Shown here: piece by piece, positions 55,121 to 64,000 of the stretch
How positions within the stretch are numbered: the first letter of the stretch is position 1
Layout: the number at the start of each line of letters is the position of its first letter
Assembly: GCA_017792365.1 (NCBI GenBank)
Contig: CP051229.1
Coordinates: 434,001 to 498,000 of the forward strand
From: Hyphomonas sp.
GTDB lineage: Bacteria; Pseudomonadota; Alphaproteobacteria; Caulobacterales; Hyphomonadaceae
Reading direction: 5' to 3'
DNA length: 64,000 bases
Program-made: the position numbers and the translations under genes
Notes under the pieces: model-generated
What the model was told of the DNA's origin: nothing
Databases searched by the model: none
The model's input: the letters and a program-made list of their open reading frames with translations, nothing else

Positions 55121-55930
55121 TCACATGTAGGGCAGCCACATCATGTTGATGGCGGCAAAGGCGCCCACCGCCATCAACCCCGTCAGCAGCGTCACGATAC
55201 CGGCGGCCACGAACTTGAACCTCCCGGACGAACTGTCCGCCGCCACGAAATAGAGTTGCAGACCCAGCAACGGAACCAGGTAACTGCCCAGCGACAATGC
55301 TATGTCCGCAGGGCCGGACAGGGTGGAGTTCATCCACCGCGGCGACTGGTTCAGGAGGATCCAGCTGCTCACGCCCAACCGGAAAAACCAGACCCCGTTC
55401 ACGACCATGAAGGTACGCATGGCCCATCGCCTGTGCGCGTCGATCCGGCGCCGCATGGCGTCGCGCACGGTCAGCACGGCGAAGGCGATAATGAGCACGC
55501 CGTTCAGGGAGACGGAGAGCGCCGAGACATACGACAGATAGGAACCGCGCACCCACGTCAGCCAAAGCCCGCCGAGCGCCATGATCAGCGCCAGCGCAAT
55601 GAAGACCCGGCCATTCCATCTGTGAAACGGGCGATATCGATCCCGGATTTGCGGGATCAGCTGAGCCAGCCCGCCCAGCGTGATCACAGCCGCCAGAAGA
55701 ACGTGGATGGCAAACATCATGTTGCCGGCGCCGTCTCCCGGCACATGGCCGGTGATCAGCGGTTTCTCGTTCCAGGATTCAAGGTTCCCGCCCGCCGTTC
55801 GCAGGCCGTAGAACGCCACGATGAAGGCGATGAACGCCAGTTGACCAATAGCGGCCGTAATGAACCAGATGAGCCCGACCCGCCGCAGCATCGCCGCCGC
55901 ACGGGAGTAAGCCACTGAGCTGTATTTCAT
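55121..55930 (-). CDS. DUF2306 membrane protein
   Basis: Encodes 269 residues with seven or so TM helices. The conserved core is FAIHVLLAAVITLGGLAQLIPQIRDRYRPFHRWNGRVF and ALGGLWLTWVRG, with His and Arg residues at the membrane edge, which is the DUF2306 pattern; function unknown. ATG at 55930 is preferred over an ATG 18 bases further out. Its start lies 180 bases from that of the divergently transcribed AraC-type gene, so it may be that regulator's target. Confidence 0.82.
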   Translation of the reverse strand: MKYSSVAYSRAAAMLRRVGLIWFITAAIGQLAFIAFIVAFYGLRTAGGNLESWNEKPLITGHVPGDGAGNMMFAIHVLLAAVITLGGLAQLIPQIRDRYRPFHRWNGRVFIALALIMALGGLWLTWVRGSYLSYVSALSVSLNGVLIIAFAVLTVRDAMRRRIDAHRRWAMRTFMVVNGVWFFRLGVSSWILLNQSPRWMNSTLSGPADIALSLGSYLVPLLGLQLYFVAADSSSGRFKFVAAGIVTLLTGLMAVGAFAAINMMWLPYM

Positions 55931-56111
55931 CCGGTGTGCGCTCCACAATCGCCATTACACCCCGTAGACTACGAGGCCTCACAGGGGACGATTGGCCGGT
56001 TTGGGCGCCCGAAGTCCTCTCGATTTGGAAATCGGCCATGTTTTTCCGACAGATTCTGGAAGCGCCGGTGCGAGCAGGTTGGCCCGCGCCTCTACGGGGG
56101 ACGACCCAGAC

Positions 56112-57128
56112 ATGAATCTTCAGATCACATCCGGGATGCGCCCGGCGGCGGGCTGGCTAAAACGACCCGGCAGACCGCCCAGCTATCTGGAGGCGTGCTG
56201 GCTGCTCCTCGCGGTCTCGATCCTGGCGTTCGGGGCGGACTATTTCTTCGGCGGCGCCTCGCCGGCGCTGGGCGTCGTGCTTGCCACCGCCAGCAGCGTC
56301 ACCTGCGGTCTGTCCTGGCTGTTCACGCGCGCGCTTTTCCAGCCGCCGAACCGCCGCCAGCTTTGGGCCCCGGCCCTGGTCGGCGTGCTGTTTGCGCTCT
56401 GGGTGGTGCTCTACGGCGTCAACGGGTCCAGCCAGCATGAGAACGGCCCGCTCGGCTTCTTCCGGAGCGTCTACACGCTCGTTTCGTCCGCCATGCTGCT
56501 CCTGCCAATCGTTGAAGCGCTCGACCATGGCGGAACCGCAATCTCAAGGCATGAACAGAGGTTCCGCCGTCAATACATCGCGGGCTATGGCGCCATCCTG
56601 TCCATCGCGCTCATCATCGGCTTGCCCGAACTCGCCCGGTGGGAGCTGCCCGGCCAGGTCATCCTGTCGTTGACCGCGCTGGCCGGCGCAACGGTCGCGG
56701 TCCTGTATCGCAAGCGCCATCCGCAACCGGCCGCACCGCAAAGGCGACCACGAGCCGCCGGGGTTCACGAAGAGAACGCAGAGCTGGCTCAGGCCATCCG
56801 CGACATCATGAGCCAGCAACGCGCCTACCTGAACCCGGACCTGAAAGTCGCCGACATCGCCCGCCTGGCAGGCCAGCCCGAATACAAGGTCACGCGATGC
56901 ATATCGGGCGACCTCGGCTACAAGAACTTCAACCAGCTGACCAACGAGTTCCGGATCAAGGAGGCGCAGAGGCGGCTCTCGGACCCTGACCTCGATGACG
57001 ATTCAATCCTGGCCATCGCCCTCGACAGCGGATTCGGCTCCATCGGGCCGTTCAACCGCGCCTTCAAGGAACAGACCGGGCTGACGCCGAGAGCATTCAG
57101 GCTGCAACGCGCGAAGATGGAGACATAG
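56112..57128 (+). CDS. Membrane-bound AraC-family transcriptional regulator
   Basis: Encodes 338 residues. The first 200 contain five to six TM helices (YLEACWLLLAVSILAFGADYFFGG, LWAPALVGVLFALWVVLYG, YTLVSSAMLLLPIVEAL, YGAILSIALIIGL, VILSLTALAGATVAVLY) and the last 115 are an HTH_18-type AraC domain (VADIARLAGQPEYKVTRCISGDLGYKNFNQLTNEFRIKEAQRRL, FGSIGPFNRAFKEQTGLTPRAFR). ATG at 56112 is preferred to a further upstream start at 55992. Membrane-integrated AraC proteins probably sense a signal at the membrane; the likely target is the divergent DUF2306 gene. Confidence 0.85.
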   Translation: MNLQITSGMRPAAGWLKRPGRPPSYLEACWLLLAVSILAFGADYFFGGASPALGVVLATASSVTCGLSWLFTRALFQPPNRRQLWAPALVGVLFALWVVLYGVNGSSQHENGPLGFFRSVYTLVSSAMLLLPIVEALDHGGTAISRHEQRFRRQYIAGYGAILSIALIIGLPELARWELPGQVILSLTALAGATVAVLYRKRHPQPAAPQRRPRAAGVHEENAELAQAIRDIMSQQRAYLNPDLKVADIARLAGQPEYKVTRCISGDLGYKNFNQLTNEFRIKEAQRRLSDPDLDDDSILAIALDSGFGSIGPFNRAFKEQTGLTPRAFRLQRAKMET

Positions 57129-57162
57129 CCGGCGATCAATCTGACGGGACGAGGAGAGGCGC

Positions 57163-58020
57163 CTAGTCAGCCGACGCATTCTCCTTCGCCAGCTGCCGCT
57201 TCACATCCTCCAGGCCCTTCCGGATGGCGACGATCTCGTTCATCAGCGCCTCGCGCTCGCCGTGAGCCTGCGCTTCGGCTTTCTCCGCAATCTCCTTCGC
57301 CTCCGCATCGTGGATCAGCTGCATCGAATTCACGATCAGCGCGATGAAGAGATTGAGCACCGCAAAGCTCGTCACGATGATGAACGGCACGAAGAACACC
57401 CACGCCCACGGATAGGTCTCCATCACCGGCCGCACGATCCCCATCGACCAGCTTTCCAGCGTCATGATCTGGAACAGCGTGTACATCGACGCGCCGATCG
57501 ACCCGAACCACTCAGGAAACCCGGCGCCGAACAGCTTCGTCGCCATCACGCCGGCGACATAGAACACCAGCACCAGCACGGCGACGATCGATCCCATGCC
57601 CGGCGCCGCCGCGAACAGCGCATCGACCACCATCCGCAGCTTCGGCACCACCGACAGAAGCCGCAGCGCCCGCAGCACCCGCAGCGCGCGCAACACCGAG
57701 AACGCGCCCGAGAACGGAATGAGCGCCACCGCCACAACGAAGAAGTCGAAGACATTCCAGCCATCCCGGAAGAAGCGCGGCCCATAGGCGACAAGCTTGA
57801 GGCCGATCTCGATCACGAAGATCGCAAGCGCCGTCCGGTCGAGCGCCACCAGCAGCGGCCCGGCCGTTTCCATCGCCAGCGGCGACGTCTCAAGCCCGAT
57901 CGTCGCCGCATTGAGTGCAATGACGAACGTGATGAAGCGCGCAAAACCCGCGCTCTCCACAAACCGCTTCAGCGCAGCTCTGCGGCCCTCCATCGCGGGT
58001 CGAACCTGCGTTTCACTCAC
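57163..58020 (-). CDS. Prokaryotic voltage-gated sodium channel (NavAb-like)
   Basis: A 285-residue six-TM channel. Helix S4 carries Arg at 111, 114, 117 and 120 (VLRALRVLRALRLL), the voltage sensor. The pore loop contains TLESWSM at 187-193, the bacterial sodium-selectivity filter, within FQIMTLESWSMGIVRPVMETYPWAWVFF, nearly the NavAb sequence. S6 ends in VLNLFIALIVNSMQLI and the C-terminal 45 residues (AEAKEIAEKAEAQAHGEREALMNEIVAIRKGLEDVKRQL) form the expected four-helix coiled coil. GTG start at 58020. Single gene; why this organism has one is not shown by the context. Confidence 0.94.
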   Translation of the reverse strand: MSETQVRPAMEGRRAALKRFVESAGFARFITFVIALNAATIGLETSPLAMETAGPLLVALDRTALAIFVIEIGLKLVAYGPRFFRDGWNVFDFFVVAVALIPFSGAFSVLRALRVLRALRLLSVVPKLRMVVDALFAAAPGMGSIVAVLVLVFYVAGVMATKLFGAGFPEWFGSIGASMYTLFQIMTLESWSMGIVRPVMETYPWAWVFFVPFIIVTSFAVLNLFIALIVNSMQLIHDAEAKEIAEKAEAQAHGEREALMNEIVAIRKGLEDVKRQLAKENASAD

Positions 58021-58372
58021 TGCGGGCCTGCCTCATCAAGCGCTTCCAACCAGCTGCTGGCGCCCAGCTGTCGGACCCTGCGGTTCCGGAGATCGCGCCG
58101 CCATCACCAGCGCAGCGCCAACGTATTGCCCCCACCCAGCGCCTGACAACCCAACCCCATCCCCGCCAGCAAAAAATCCACTTGACCTGCACGCCCCGGC
58201 GCCGCTGCTGCCTCGATGAGAGGAAAAAGAAACGCAAAACACTGGCCGGAATATTGTGCGGATTGCAGGGATCATGAACGCTCAGGAAGCCTCCGGAAAA
58301 TTGTGACTTCGCCGCTGGGACCTTCTGTTCTACCGTTGTCGGGTTGGAGGATAGTTGGGGGTCTTGGGGAGA
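58021..58372. other. Intergenic region between the sodium channel and the large membrane gene
   Basis: No gene is supported here. Two short related stretches (CCGGAATATTGTG near 58238 and CCGGAAAATTGTG near 58295) occur about 57 bases apart and could be binding-site repeats. The region must hold divergent promoters for the channel and the membrane gene, but I see no clear -35/-10 pair. Confidence 0.4.
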
Positions 58373-60986
58373 ATGCCGGGAGCAGGGGGCGCATGGCTAC
58401 GTCAGGCTTGGCCTTTGGTCCTGTGTTTGGGCCAAGCGGCTGTCATCGCCGCGTTGATGATTTTTGCCATGTTCCGTTCGGATCTGGAGCCGCTGATCGG
58501 CTCGGAGATACCGCAGCTATTTCAATTCAGAATTGAGACTTGGCACTGGGTGCTAGGATGGGCCTTGCTGTGGGCAAGCCTGTCGACAAGCGCTGCGATG
58601 GTTCGCGGCCCCCAGCTCGGATTCCTTGTCAGCGGCCTGTTCGCCATGCTGATCGGCGTAGGAGCTTGGGGCTTGGCGGAAGTCTCGCTGATCGAGGCTT
58701 CCGGCGTGCTGGTCGTGACTTCGATGCTGCTCGCAGTCTGGGGTGGTTGGCTGATCGTCCAGTTTGCGCGCCTCAACCTGCTCTGGCCACCAAGGTCGGA
58801 CCACGCTCAGGTCGCCGCTGGCCAGAAAACAGTTCGGCCAGACACGGAGGATCTGACCGAGCTTTTCGTCTATGTTTTTGTGGGTCTGGCGGTTCTCGCA
58901 GTGGCCGCGAGTCAACGCGTCTGGCCGGGCGCCAGTCTGGCGGATCGCGCGGCCACCGGTAACGAGCTCGCACCTTCAATCCTGTTCGCCGCGCTGGTCC
59001 TCACCACGTTTCTGCCGCTTCTCACGGGGTTCTGGCTCAAGGCGCGCCGAGACGCCGAGAAGCACGGTCGGGAGTTCTGGCGGAATGACGTCGTCACGCC
59101 GGTGTCATTCCTGATCATAATGGTCGCCATATTCGCGGTTACGACGCTCGCATATTATGCGGCGCTATACGCGTCAGACACGATCAGTTCAGCGATCAGC
59201 TACGCCACCTTCATCGGCGTGCTTTTTGTGTTCGTGTTGGTGATCGTGCTGCCTCACCTGCTGAACTTCTTTCGGCGGCGAAGCGAAGACGCGATCGCCG
59301 CTGCCGAAGGCAGGCCGATCCATACATTTGGCGTGGCCTCGCTCGATGCGCCAGCCGCCTGGCTCAGCTACCTCGACACGTTATTGGTGAAAGTCATCGC
59401 GCCGCTGTCAGGCGGGACCCAACGCCGGTTTGCGCACGTTCACGTCATCCTCATCCTCACCCTGCTAAGCCTGTTGGGCCTCGATCCCAAGACCGTTCGG
59501 TCTTGCCCCCGTCGGCCTCGGTATCCTGCTCGCCGTTTCGTTGGGGCGCCGGTGGTCTTGGGTGGAAGAGGATCGCGAAACTGCCTCACGTCTGGAGCGG
59601 ACCCGCGGCGCCAACATTCATCTGGGCTTCGAGAACGACCTGAAGGACGAAGCGCTCACCGGGTACGCTGGTCTATTCATTCTCGTACCCCTGACGCTCT
59701 ACCAGATTCAGGACATCACCGGGTTTGCGCCTGCCTTCGAAGAGCAGTCGGGCAGCGTTCTTCTGACGTGGATCGTGTTCTTCGGCGGCGAACTCGCCAA
59801 AGCGGTGCCCTTTGTCGACTGGTGGGACATCTACGGAAACGAACAGCTCTCATCGACGGGAAAGCACCTGACCTTCCTCTCCAGGGCCGCTGTCGATCTC
59901 ATCATCCTCGCCGCACTGTTTCAGGCGCTAAGCATCTGGCAGCGCAACCGGGTCCAGACCAGCTTGTTCAAGGCGGGTCACCTCGATGCCTTTGACCCTT
60001 TCAAAGAGAAGGAATTCTTCCTGCAGGGGGTCGTGCGCTTGCGCGGCAAGGCTGGCGCACCGCAGTTCGACAACCATGTCGATGCATTGCGAAAAGCGAA
60101 GAGACTGCATGTAGATCGCACCACGTCTCCCTACGCCTACTTTGAAATTCGGAAGGAGTTCGCCAGCCAGATTGAAGCGCACGTCAGGGCGCGTACTGAA
60201 CTCTTGAAGGACTCAACCGCGATCTACGAGGCGCCCGCTCCATACAGCAGGCAGCGCCTCGCGGAGCTGATCGAGCCGTCCCAACACCCTGACTTGCGGG
60301 CAGGTGCGAACTGGATGATCAGTCGCTGGAACGTCTTGGTCGGCACGCCTCGAGAGCAACTGCGGCAGATTTCCGCAAGGTGGCAAAGGATCAGATTCCC
60401 CGTGGCGGATCAGTTCCGTGCTCAAGAGGACCCCGCCCCACGCCGTATCCAGAAGATGGAGTTCGAAAAAGTTCTGGTCGAGTTGGCGGCACCGCAGTGG
60501 AGTTCGAAAGTCAGTCCAGATGACCTCAGCCACCTGATGGAATCTTTGAGAATGGTCCGCGACGAGGACGAATTCGACTTCGCGCGAATTTTGGCGTTTG
60601 AGCTGTTCGCTCAGTTGCAGATGAGTGAAGCTGTATACTTCCTGTCGAAGTTCGTACTCCGCCAGCAGGATATCGACGAAGATGAGGGTTGGCGCCAGAA
60701 AGTCATCGCTTACGCGGAGGGCCCGGATACGGCGATGCGCCTCGGCCGTGCCGAAATGCGGCAGCGCGTATACGATGCGCTCTCGAGGATCGCTCTAAAC
60801 CGGTCTGCCGAAGACAGCGCGCGCACCAATGCCTGCACTCTGCTCAAGTGGATGGGCCAGGCCGATCCCGCAACAGCTAGCGCAGCCGAATACGCGGCCA
60901 ACCTCGCTAAACTCGCCTGCGAAGCCATCGAGAACGATCTCCGCCGTGAGAGTGAGCACGGGGACGAAGAGGACGAAGCTGAATAG
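58373..60986 (+). CDS. Large polytopic membrane protein of unknown function, frame interrupted
   Basis: About 870 residues in two pieces: one extra base near 59495 separates LGLDPKT from the resumed frame FGLAPVGLGILLAVSLGRRWSW. The N-terminal 490 residues carry roughly ten to twelve TM helices in groups, with a conserved-looking turn FFGGELAKAVPFVDWWDIYG. The C-terminal 350 residues are soluble and helical with no recognisable catalytic motif. I recall membrane proteins with a KAVPFVDW-type turn among uncharacterised families but cannot name one. The start is uncertain: ATG at 58373 is chosen; TTG at 58355 (after GGAGG) is the alternative. Codon use is more mixed than the neighbouring housekeeping genes, which may mean acquisition. 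Confidence 0.7.
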
Positions 60987-61013
60987 CCACGCCTGCCGCT
61001 CCGAACAGGCCCC

Positions 61014-62186
61014 CTAAACCTCGATCACCCGAACCCCATTCGGCTTGGCAGCCAGCGCCAGCTTGCCGGCTTTCAGCGCCAGCGCCTTTTCGCCGAACAC
61101 ATCGCGGCGCCATCCCGTCAGCGCGGCGATCTCCGGCGCGTCCTCGCGCGCGATGCGCTCAAGGTCGGCAGCGTTCGCGATCAGCCGCGGCGCCACGTCC
61201 TCCTCATCCGACACCTGTTTCAAAAGCACGCGCAGCAGGTCCGACAACGCCCCAGCCGGCGGGCCAGATGAAGCCGGCCGCTCCACCTGCGGCGCATACG
61301 CCTTGGGATCCGCCAGCGTCTCCTGAATCATCTCCACCAGCGACTGCCCGTGCTTCGAGCGCGAGAACCCCTTCGGCACAGCCCGCAACCGGTCCAGCGC
61401 CTCGGCGCTCGCCGGCCGCTGCTGCGCGATCTCCTGCAGCGCGTCATCTTTCAGGATGCGCCCGCGCGGCTTGTCGATGTCCTGCGCCAGCTGCTCGCGC
61501 CACGCCGCCGTGCGCGCCAGTAGGGCGAGATAGTCCGGCTTGTACTTGCGGATCTTCAGCCGCTTCCACGCCAGATCCGGATCGAAGGCATAGAGCGCCG
61601 GGTCAGTCAGCGCCGCATGCTCGTCCTCGATCCAGTGGACCCGGTCCTTCTTCTCCAGCCGGTTGCGCAGCCAGACATAGATCTCCCGCAGATAGGTCAC
61701 GTCCCCGCGCGCATAGTGCAGCTGCTTCTCCGACAAGGGTCGCCGCGTCCAGTCGGTAAACTGCGAGGACTTGTCGACCTGCTGCTTCAGGACCTTCGAG
61801 ACAATGTTCTCATAGCTGATCGAATCGCCCAGTCCGCAAGCCATCGCCGCGATCTGCGTATCGAAGATCGGGCCGGGCGGCTTGCCCAGGAGGCGCGCGA
61901 AGATCTCGATATCCTGCCGCGCCGCGTGGAACACCTTCACCCGGCTCTCATCGGCCACCAGCTCGAGGAACGGCGCAAGATCCAGCCCCGCCAGCGGGTC
62001 GATCATCACGTCGTAATCCGCCGTCGCCGCCTGTATCAGGCACAGCTGCGGCCAATACGTTGATTCCCTGTGGAATTCCGTATCCAGCGCCAGAAAGTCG
62101 CCCTTCGCCAGCTCTACACAGGCTTGCGCAAGGTCCTCACTGGTGGATATCAGCCTCAGGCGCTCGCCGCTGTCTTCCTTCGTCAC
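61014..62186 (-). CDS. rnd: Ribonuclease D
   Basis: A 3'-5' exoribonuclease of the DEDDy group that trims tRNA precursors. The 390 residues from GTG at 62186 (GGAG 6 bases upstream) have the DEDD motifs: Asp35-x-Glu37 in FLALDTEFHRESTYWPQLCLIQ, HAARQDIEI, and the tyrosine motif LHYARGDVTYLREIY. An HRDC domain follows (DIDKPRGRILKDDALQEIAQQRP). Divergent from aspS. Confidence 0.93.
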   Translation of the reverse strand: MTKEDSGERLRLISTSEDLAQACVELAKGDFLALDTEFHRESTYWPQLCLIQAATADYDVMIDPLAGLDLAPFLELVADESRVKVFHAARQDIEIFARLLGKPPGPIFDTQIAAMACGLGDSISYENIVSKVLKQQVDKSSQFTDWTRRPLSEKQLHYARGDVTYLREIYVWLRNRLEKKDRVHWIEDEHAALTDPALYAFDPDLAWKRLKIRKYKPDYLALLARTAAWREQLAQDIDKPRGRILKDDALQEIAQQRPASAEALDRLRAVPKGFSRSKHGQSLVEMIQETLADPKAYAPQVERPASSGPPAGALSDLLRVLLKQVSDEEDVAPRLIANAADLERIAREDAPEIAALTGWRRDVFGEKALALKAGKLALAAKPNGVRVIEV

Positions 62187-62221
62187 GCACGTCTCCGATC
62201 GGCCGCATCCGGGCCGTTGTA

Positions 62222-62250
62222 TTGACAATCGCGTTGGGGGCATGCGCTTG
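62222..62250 (+). promoter_or_regulatory. Candidate -35 element for aspS
   Basis: A consensus TTGACA occurs at 62222-62227, upstream of aspS. At the expected 17-base spacing the -10 position reads CGCTTG, a poor match, so this is only a partial promoter call. Confidence 0.2.
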
Positions 62251-62316
62251 TCCGCCCCAATGATCAAGCCGGACCCGCCATTTTAGGGCCCGAACCGAAC
62301 CAGGAGTCCAGTCCCG

Positions 62317-64000
62317 ATGCACGCCTATCGCACGCACAATTGCGGACAATTGCGCGCCAGCGACGTCGGGTCCAATGCCCGCCTGTCGGGCTGGGTCCAC
62401 CGCAAGCGCGACCACGGCGGCCTCCTGTTCATCGACCTGCGCGACCATTACGGCCTCACGCAATGCGTCGTCACGCCCTCGAACAAGAACTTCGAGCGGC
62501 TTGAGCGCCTGCGCGTCGAAAGCGTCGTCACGCTCACCGGCGAAGTCATCGCCCGCTCCGAAGAAACCAAGAACCCCAACCTCCCCACGGGCGACGTCGA
62601 ACTGCAGGTCGGCGAGGTCACGGTCCAGTCCGAAGCCGAGGAGCTTCCGCTCCCGGTCTTCGCCGAACCGGAATACCCCGAGGAGATCCGCCTCAAATAC
62701 CGCTTCCTCGACCTCCGCCGCGAGACGCTGCACAAGAACATCGTCATGCGCACCAAGATCATCGCGGAAATGCGCCGCGCGATGACCGAGGCGAAGTTCA
62801 CCGAATACTCAACGCCGATCCTCACTGCGTCCTCGCCCGAAGGCGCGCGCGACTTCCTCGTCCCCTCGCGCATCCACCCCGGCAAGTTCTACGCGCTGCC
62901 CCAGGCCCCGCAGGTCTACAAACAGCTCATCATGGTCTCGGGCTTCGACCGCTACTTCCAGATCGCGCCCTGCTTCCGCGACGAAGACCCGCGCGCCGAC
63001 CGTCTGCCCGGCGAGTTCTACCAGCTCGACCTCGAGATGAGCTACGTCACGCAGGAAGACGTCCTCGCCACGATGGAGCCGGTCATCCGCTCCGTCTTCG
63101 AGACCTTCGCCGAAGGCAAGCCGGTCACACAGGAATTCCGCCGCATCGCCTACGAAGACGCCATCCGCACCTACGGCTCCGACAAGCCCGACCTGCGCAA
63201 CCCGATCGAAATGCAGGACGTGTCCGAACACTTCCGCGGCTCCGGCTTCAAGGTCTTCGCCGGCATGCTGGAGAAAGACCCCGCGGTTCAGGTCTGGGCC
63301 ATCCCGGCGAAAACCGGCGGCTCCCGCGCCTTCTGCGACCGCATGAACTCATGGGCCCAGGGCGAGGGCCAACCCGGTCTCGGCTACATCTTCTGGCGCG
63401 ACGGCGACAACGGCGTTGAAGGCTCCGGCCCCATCGCCAAGAACATCGGCGAGGAACGCACTGAAGCCATCCGCACCCAGCTCGGCCTCGAAAGCGGCGA
63501 CGCCGTCTTCTTCGCAGCGGGCGACCCGAAGAAGTTCGCCTCCTTCGCCGGCGCCGCGCGCACGCGGGCAGGGGAGGAACTCGGCCTCGTCGACAAGGAC
63601 AAGTTCGAACTCTGCTGGATCGTCGACTTCCCGTTCTACGAATGGGACGAAGACAACAAGAAGGTCGAGTTCGGCCACAACCCGTTCTCCATGCCGCAGG
63701 GGGGAATGGACGCGCTCACCAACGAAGAGCCGCTCTCTATCAAGGCCTTTCAGTACGACATGGTCTGCAACGGCTTCGAGATCGCCTCCGGCGGCATCCG
63801 CAATCACATCCCCGAAACGATGGTCAAAGCCTTCGAGATCGCAGGCCTCGATCGCGCCACCGTCGAGGAACGCTTCGGCGGCCTCTACAACGCCTTCAGA
63901 TACGGCGCGCCGCCCCACGGCGGCATGGCCGCCGGCGTCGACCGCATCGTCATGCTCCTCCTCGGCGCCCAGAACCTGCGCGAGATCACCATGTTCCCGA
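62317..64000 (+). CDS. aspS: Aspartyl-tRNA synthetase, truncated by the window end
   Basis: Charges tRNA-Asp (and in many alphaproteobacteria also tRNA-Asn) with aspartate. ATG at 62317 follows AGGAG. The anticodon-binding OB fold ([28 protein letters not shown]) is followed by class II motif 1 region ([25 protein letters not shown]), motif 2 ([30 protein letters not shown]), the bacterial GAD insert (about 285-410) and the start of motif 3 ([23 protein letters not shown]). The frame is open through base 64000; only the last few dozen residues are outside. Confidence 0.95.
   Translation, partial: MHAYRTHNCGQLRASDVGSNARLSGWVHRKRDHGGLLFIDLRDHYGLTQCVVTPSNKNFERLERLRVESVVTLTGEVIARSEETKNPNLPTGDVELQVGEVTVQSEAEELPLPVFAEPEYPEEIRLKYRFLDLRRETLHKNIVMRTKIIAEMRRAMTEAKFTEYSTPILTASSPEGARDFLVPSRIHPGKFYALPQAPQVYKQLIMVSGFDRYFQIAPCFRDEDPRADRLPGEFYQLDLEMSYVTQEDVLATMEPVIRSVFETFAEGKPVTQEFRRIAYEDAIRTYGSDKPDLRNPIEMQDVSEHFRGSGFKVFAGMLEKDPAVQVWAIPAKTGGSRAFCDRMNSWAQGEGQPGLGYIFWRDGDNGVEGSGPIAKNIGEERTEAIRTQLGLESGDAVFFAAGDPKKFASFAGAARTRAGEELGLVDKDKFELCWIVDFPFYEWDEDNKKVEFGHNPFSMPQGGMDALTNEEPLSIKAFQYDMVCNGFEIASGGIRNHIPETMVKAFEIAGLDRATVEERFGGLYNAFRYGAPPHGGMAAGVDRIVMLLLGAQNLREITMFP

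Noticed and set aside
58216-58536. Small 106-codon gene before the large membrane protein
   Set aside because: Overlaps the membrane gene start in another frame, no hydrophobic or conserved segment, poor composition.
1-64000. CRISPR array, prophage, integron, rRNA or tRNA gene
   Set aside because: No regularly spaced repeats, no integrase, transposase or phage protein, and no tRNA or rRNA sequence were recognised on either strand.

Overview
The window is a GC-rich, densely packed chromosomal segment of an alphaproteobacterium. Gene order (rpsF-rpsR-rplI-dnaB-alr, radA-cvpA-purF, fabD-fabG-acpP-fabF-mltG-yicC-gmk, lptF-lptG-lptD-surA-pdxA-ksgA, purM-purN, hda-ppk-ppx-rnd-aspS) points to the Caulobacterales/Hyphomonadaceae side of the class. 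That placement is an inference from synteny and was not tested by a search. I see no rRNA, tRNA, CRISPR array, transposase, integrase or phage gene.

Layout. 1-5 kb: the end of an SDR gene, guaA, an ArsC-like protein, a DUF6481-type charged coiled-coil protein, and a small module of membrane protein, ECF sigma factor and membrane protein. 5-10 kb: nnrU, panB, a YfgM-like TPR protein, bamB and der. 10-22.5 kb, mostly minus strand: SDR, purF, cvpA, radA, a secreted M24 peptidase on plus, a Cds1-like PLP enzyme, mlaF, mlaE, alr, dnaB, rplI, rpsR, rpsF. 22.7-24.2 kb: two small membrane genes. 24.3-30.3 kb: the fatty-acid operon, then mltG, yicC and gmk. 30.3-39 kb: a PaiB-like gene, then the minus-strand lptF-lptG-lptD-surA-pdxA-ksgA envelope operon. 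39-45.2 kb: pepA, holC, ndk, a thiolase, an enoyl-CoA hydratase, an alpha/beta hydrolase. 45-50.6 kb: metY, a DUF883 protein, purN, purM, a DUF2066 protein, hda. 50.8-64 kb: ppk, ppx, a DCC protein, DUF2306 with a divergent membrane-bound AraC regulator, a NavAb-like sodium channel, a large unrecognised membrane protein, rnd, and aspS running off the end.

The genes are mostly housekeeping: purine synthesis (guaA, purF, purN, purM), fatty-acid synthesis, outer-membrane assembly (bamB, the YfgM-like protein, surA, lptD, lptF, lptG, mlaE, mlaF), replication (dnaB, holC, hda), ribosome biogenesis (der, ksgA, ribosomal proteins) and polyphosphate metabolism (ppk, ppx).

Two things stand out. First, many otherwise well-conserved genes carry one-base indels (guaA tail, radA, M24 peptidase, paiB, lptD repeatedly, ndk, the large membrane gene, perhaps ppk). 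Several lie in short G or C runs, so I read them mainly as consensus sequencing errors; recoding or decay cannot be excluded from sequence alone. Second, the least explained locus is the roughly 870-residue polytopic membrane protein at 58.4-61.0 kb beside the sodium channel. I found no clear new multi-gene defence or mobile system.
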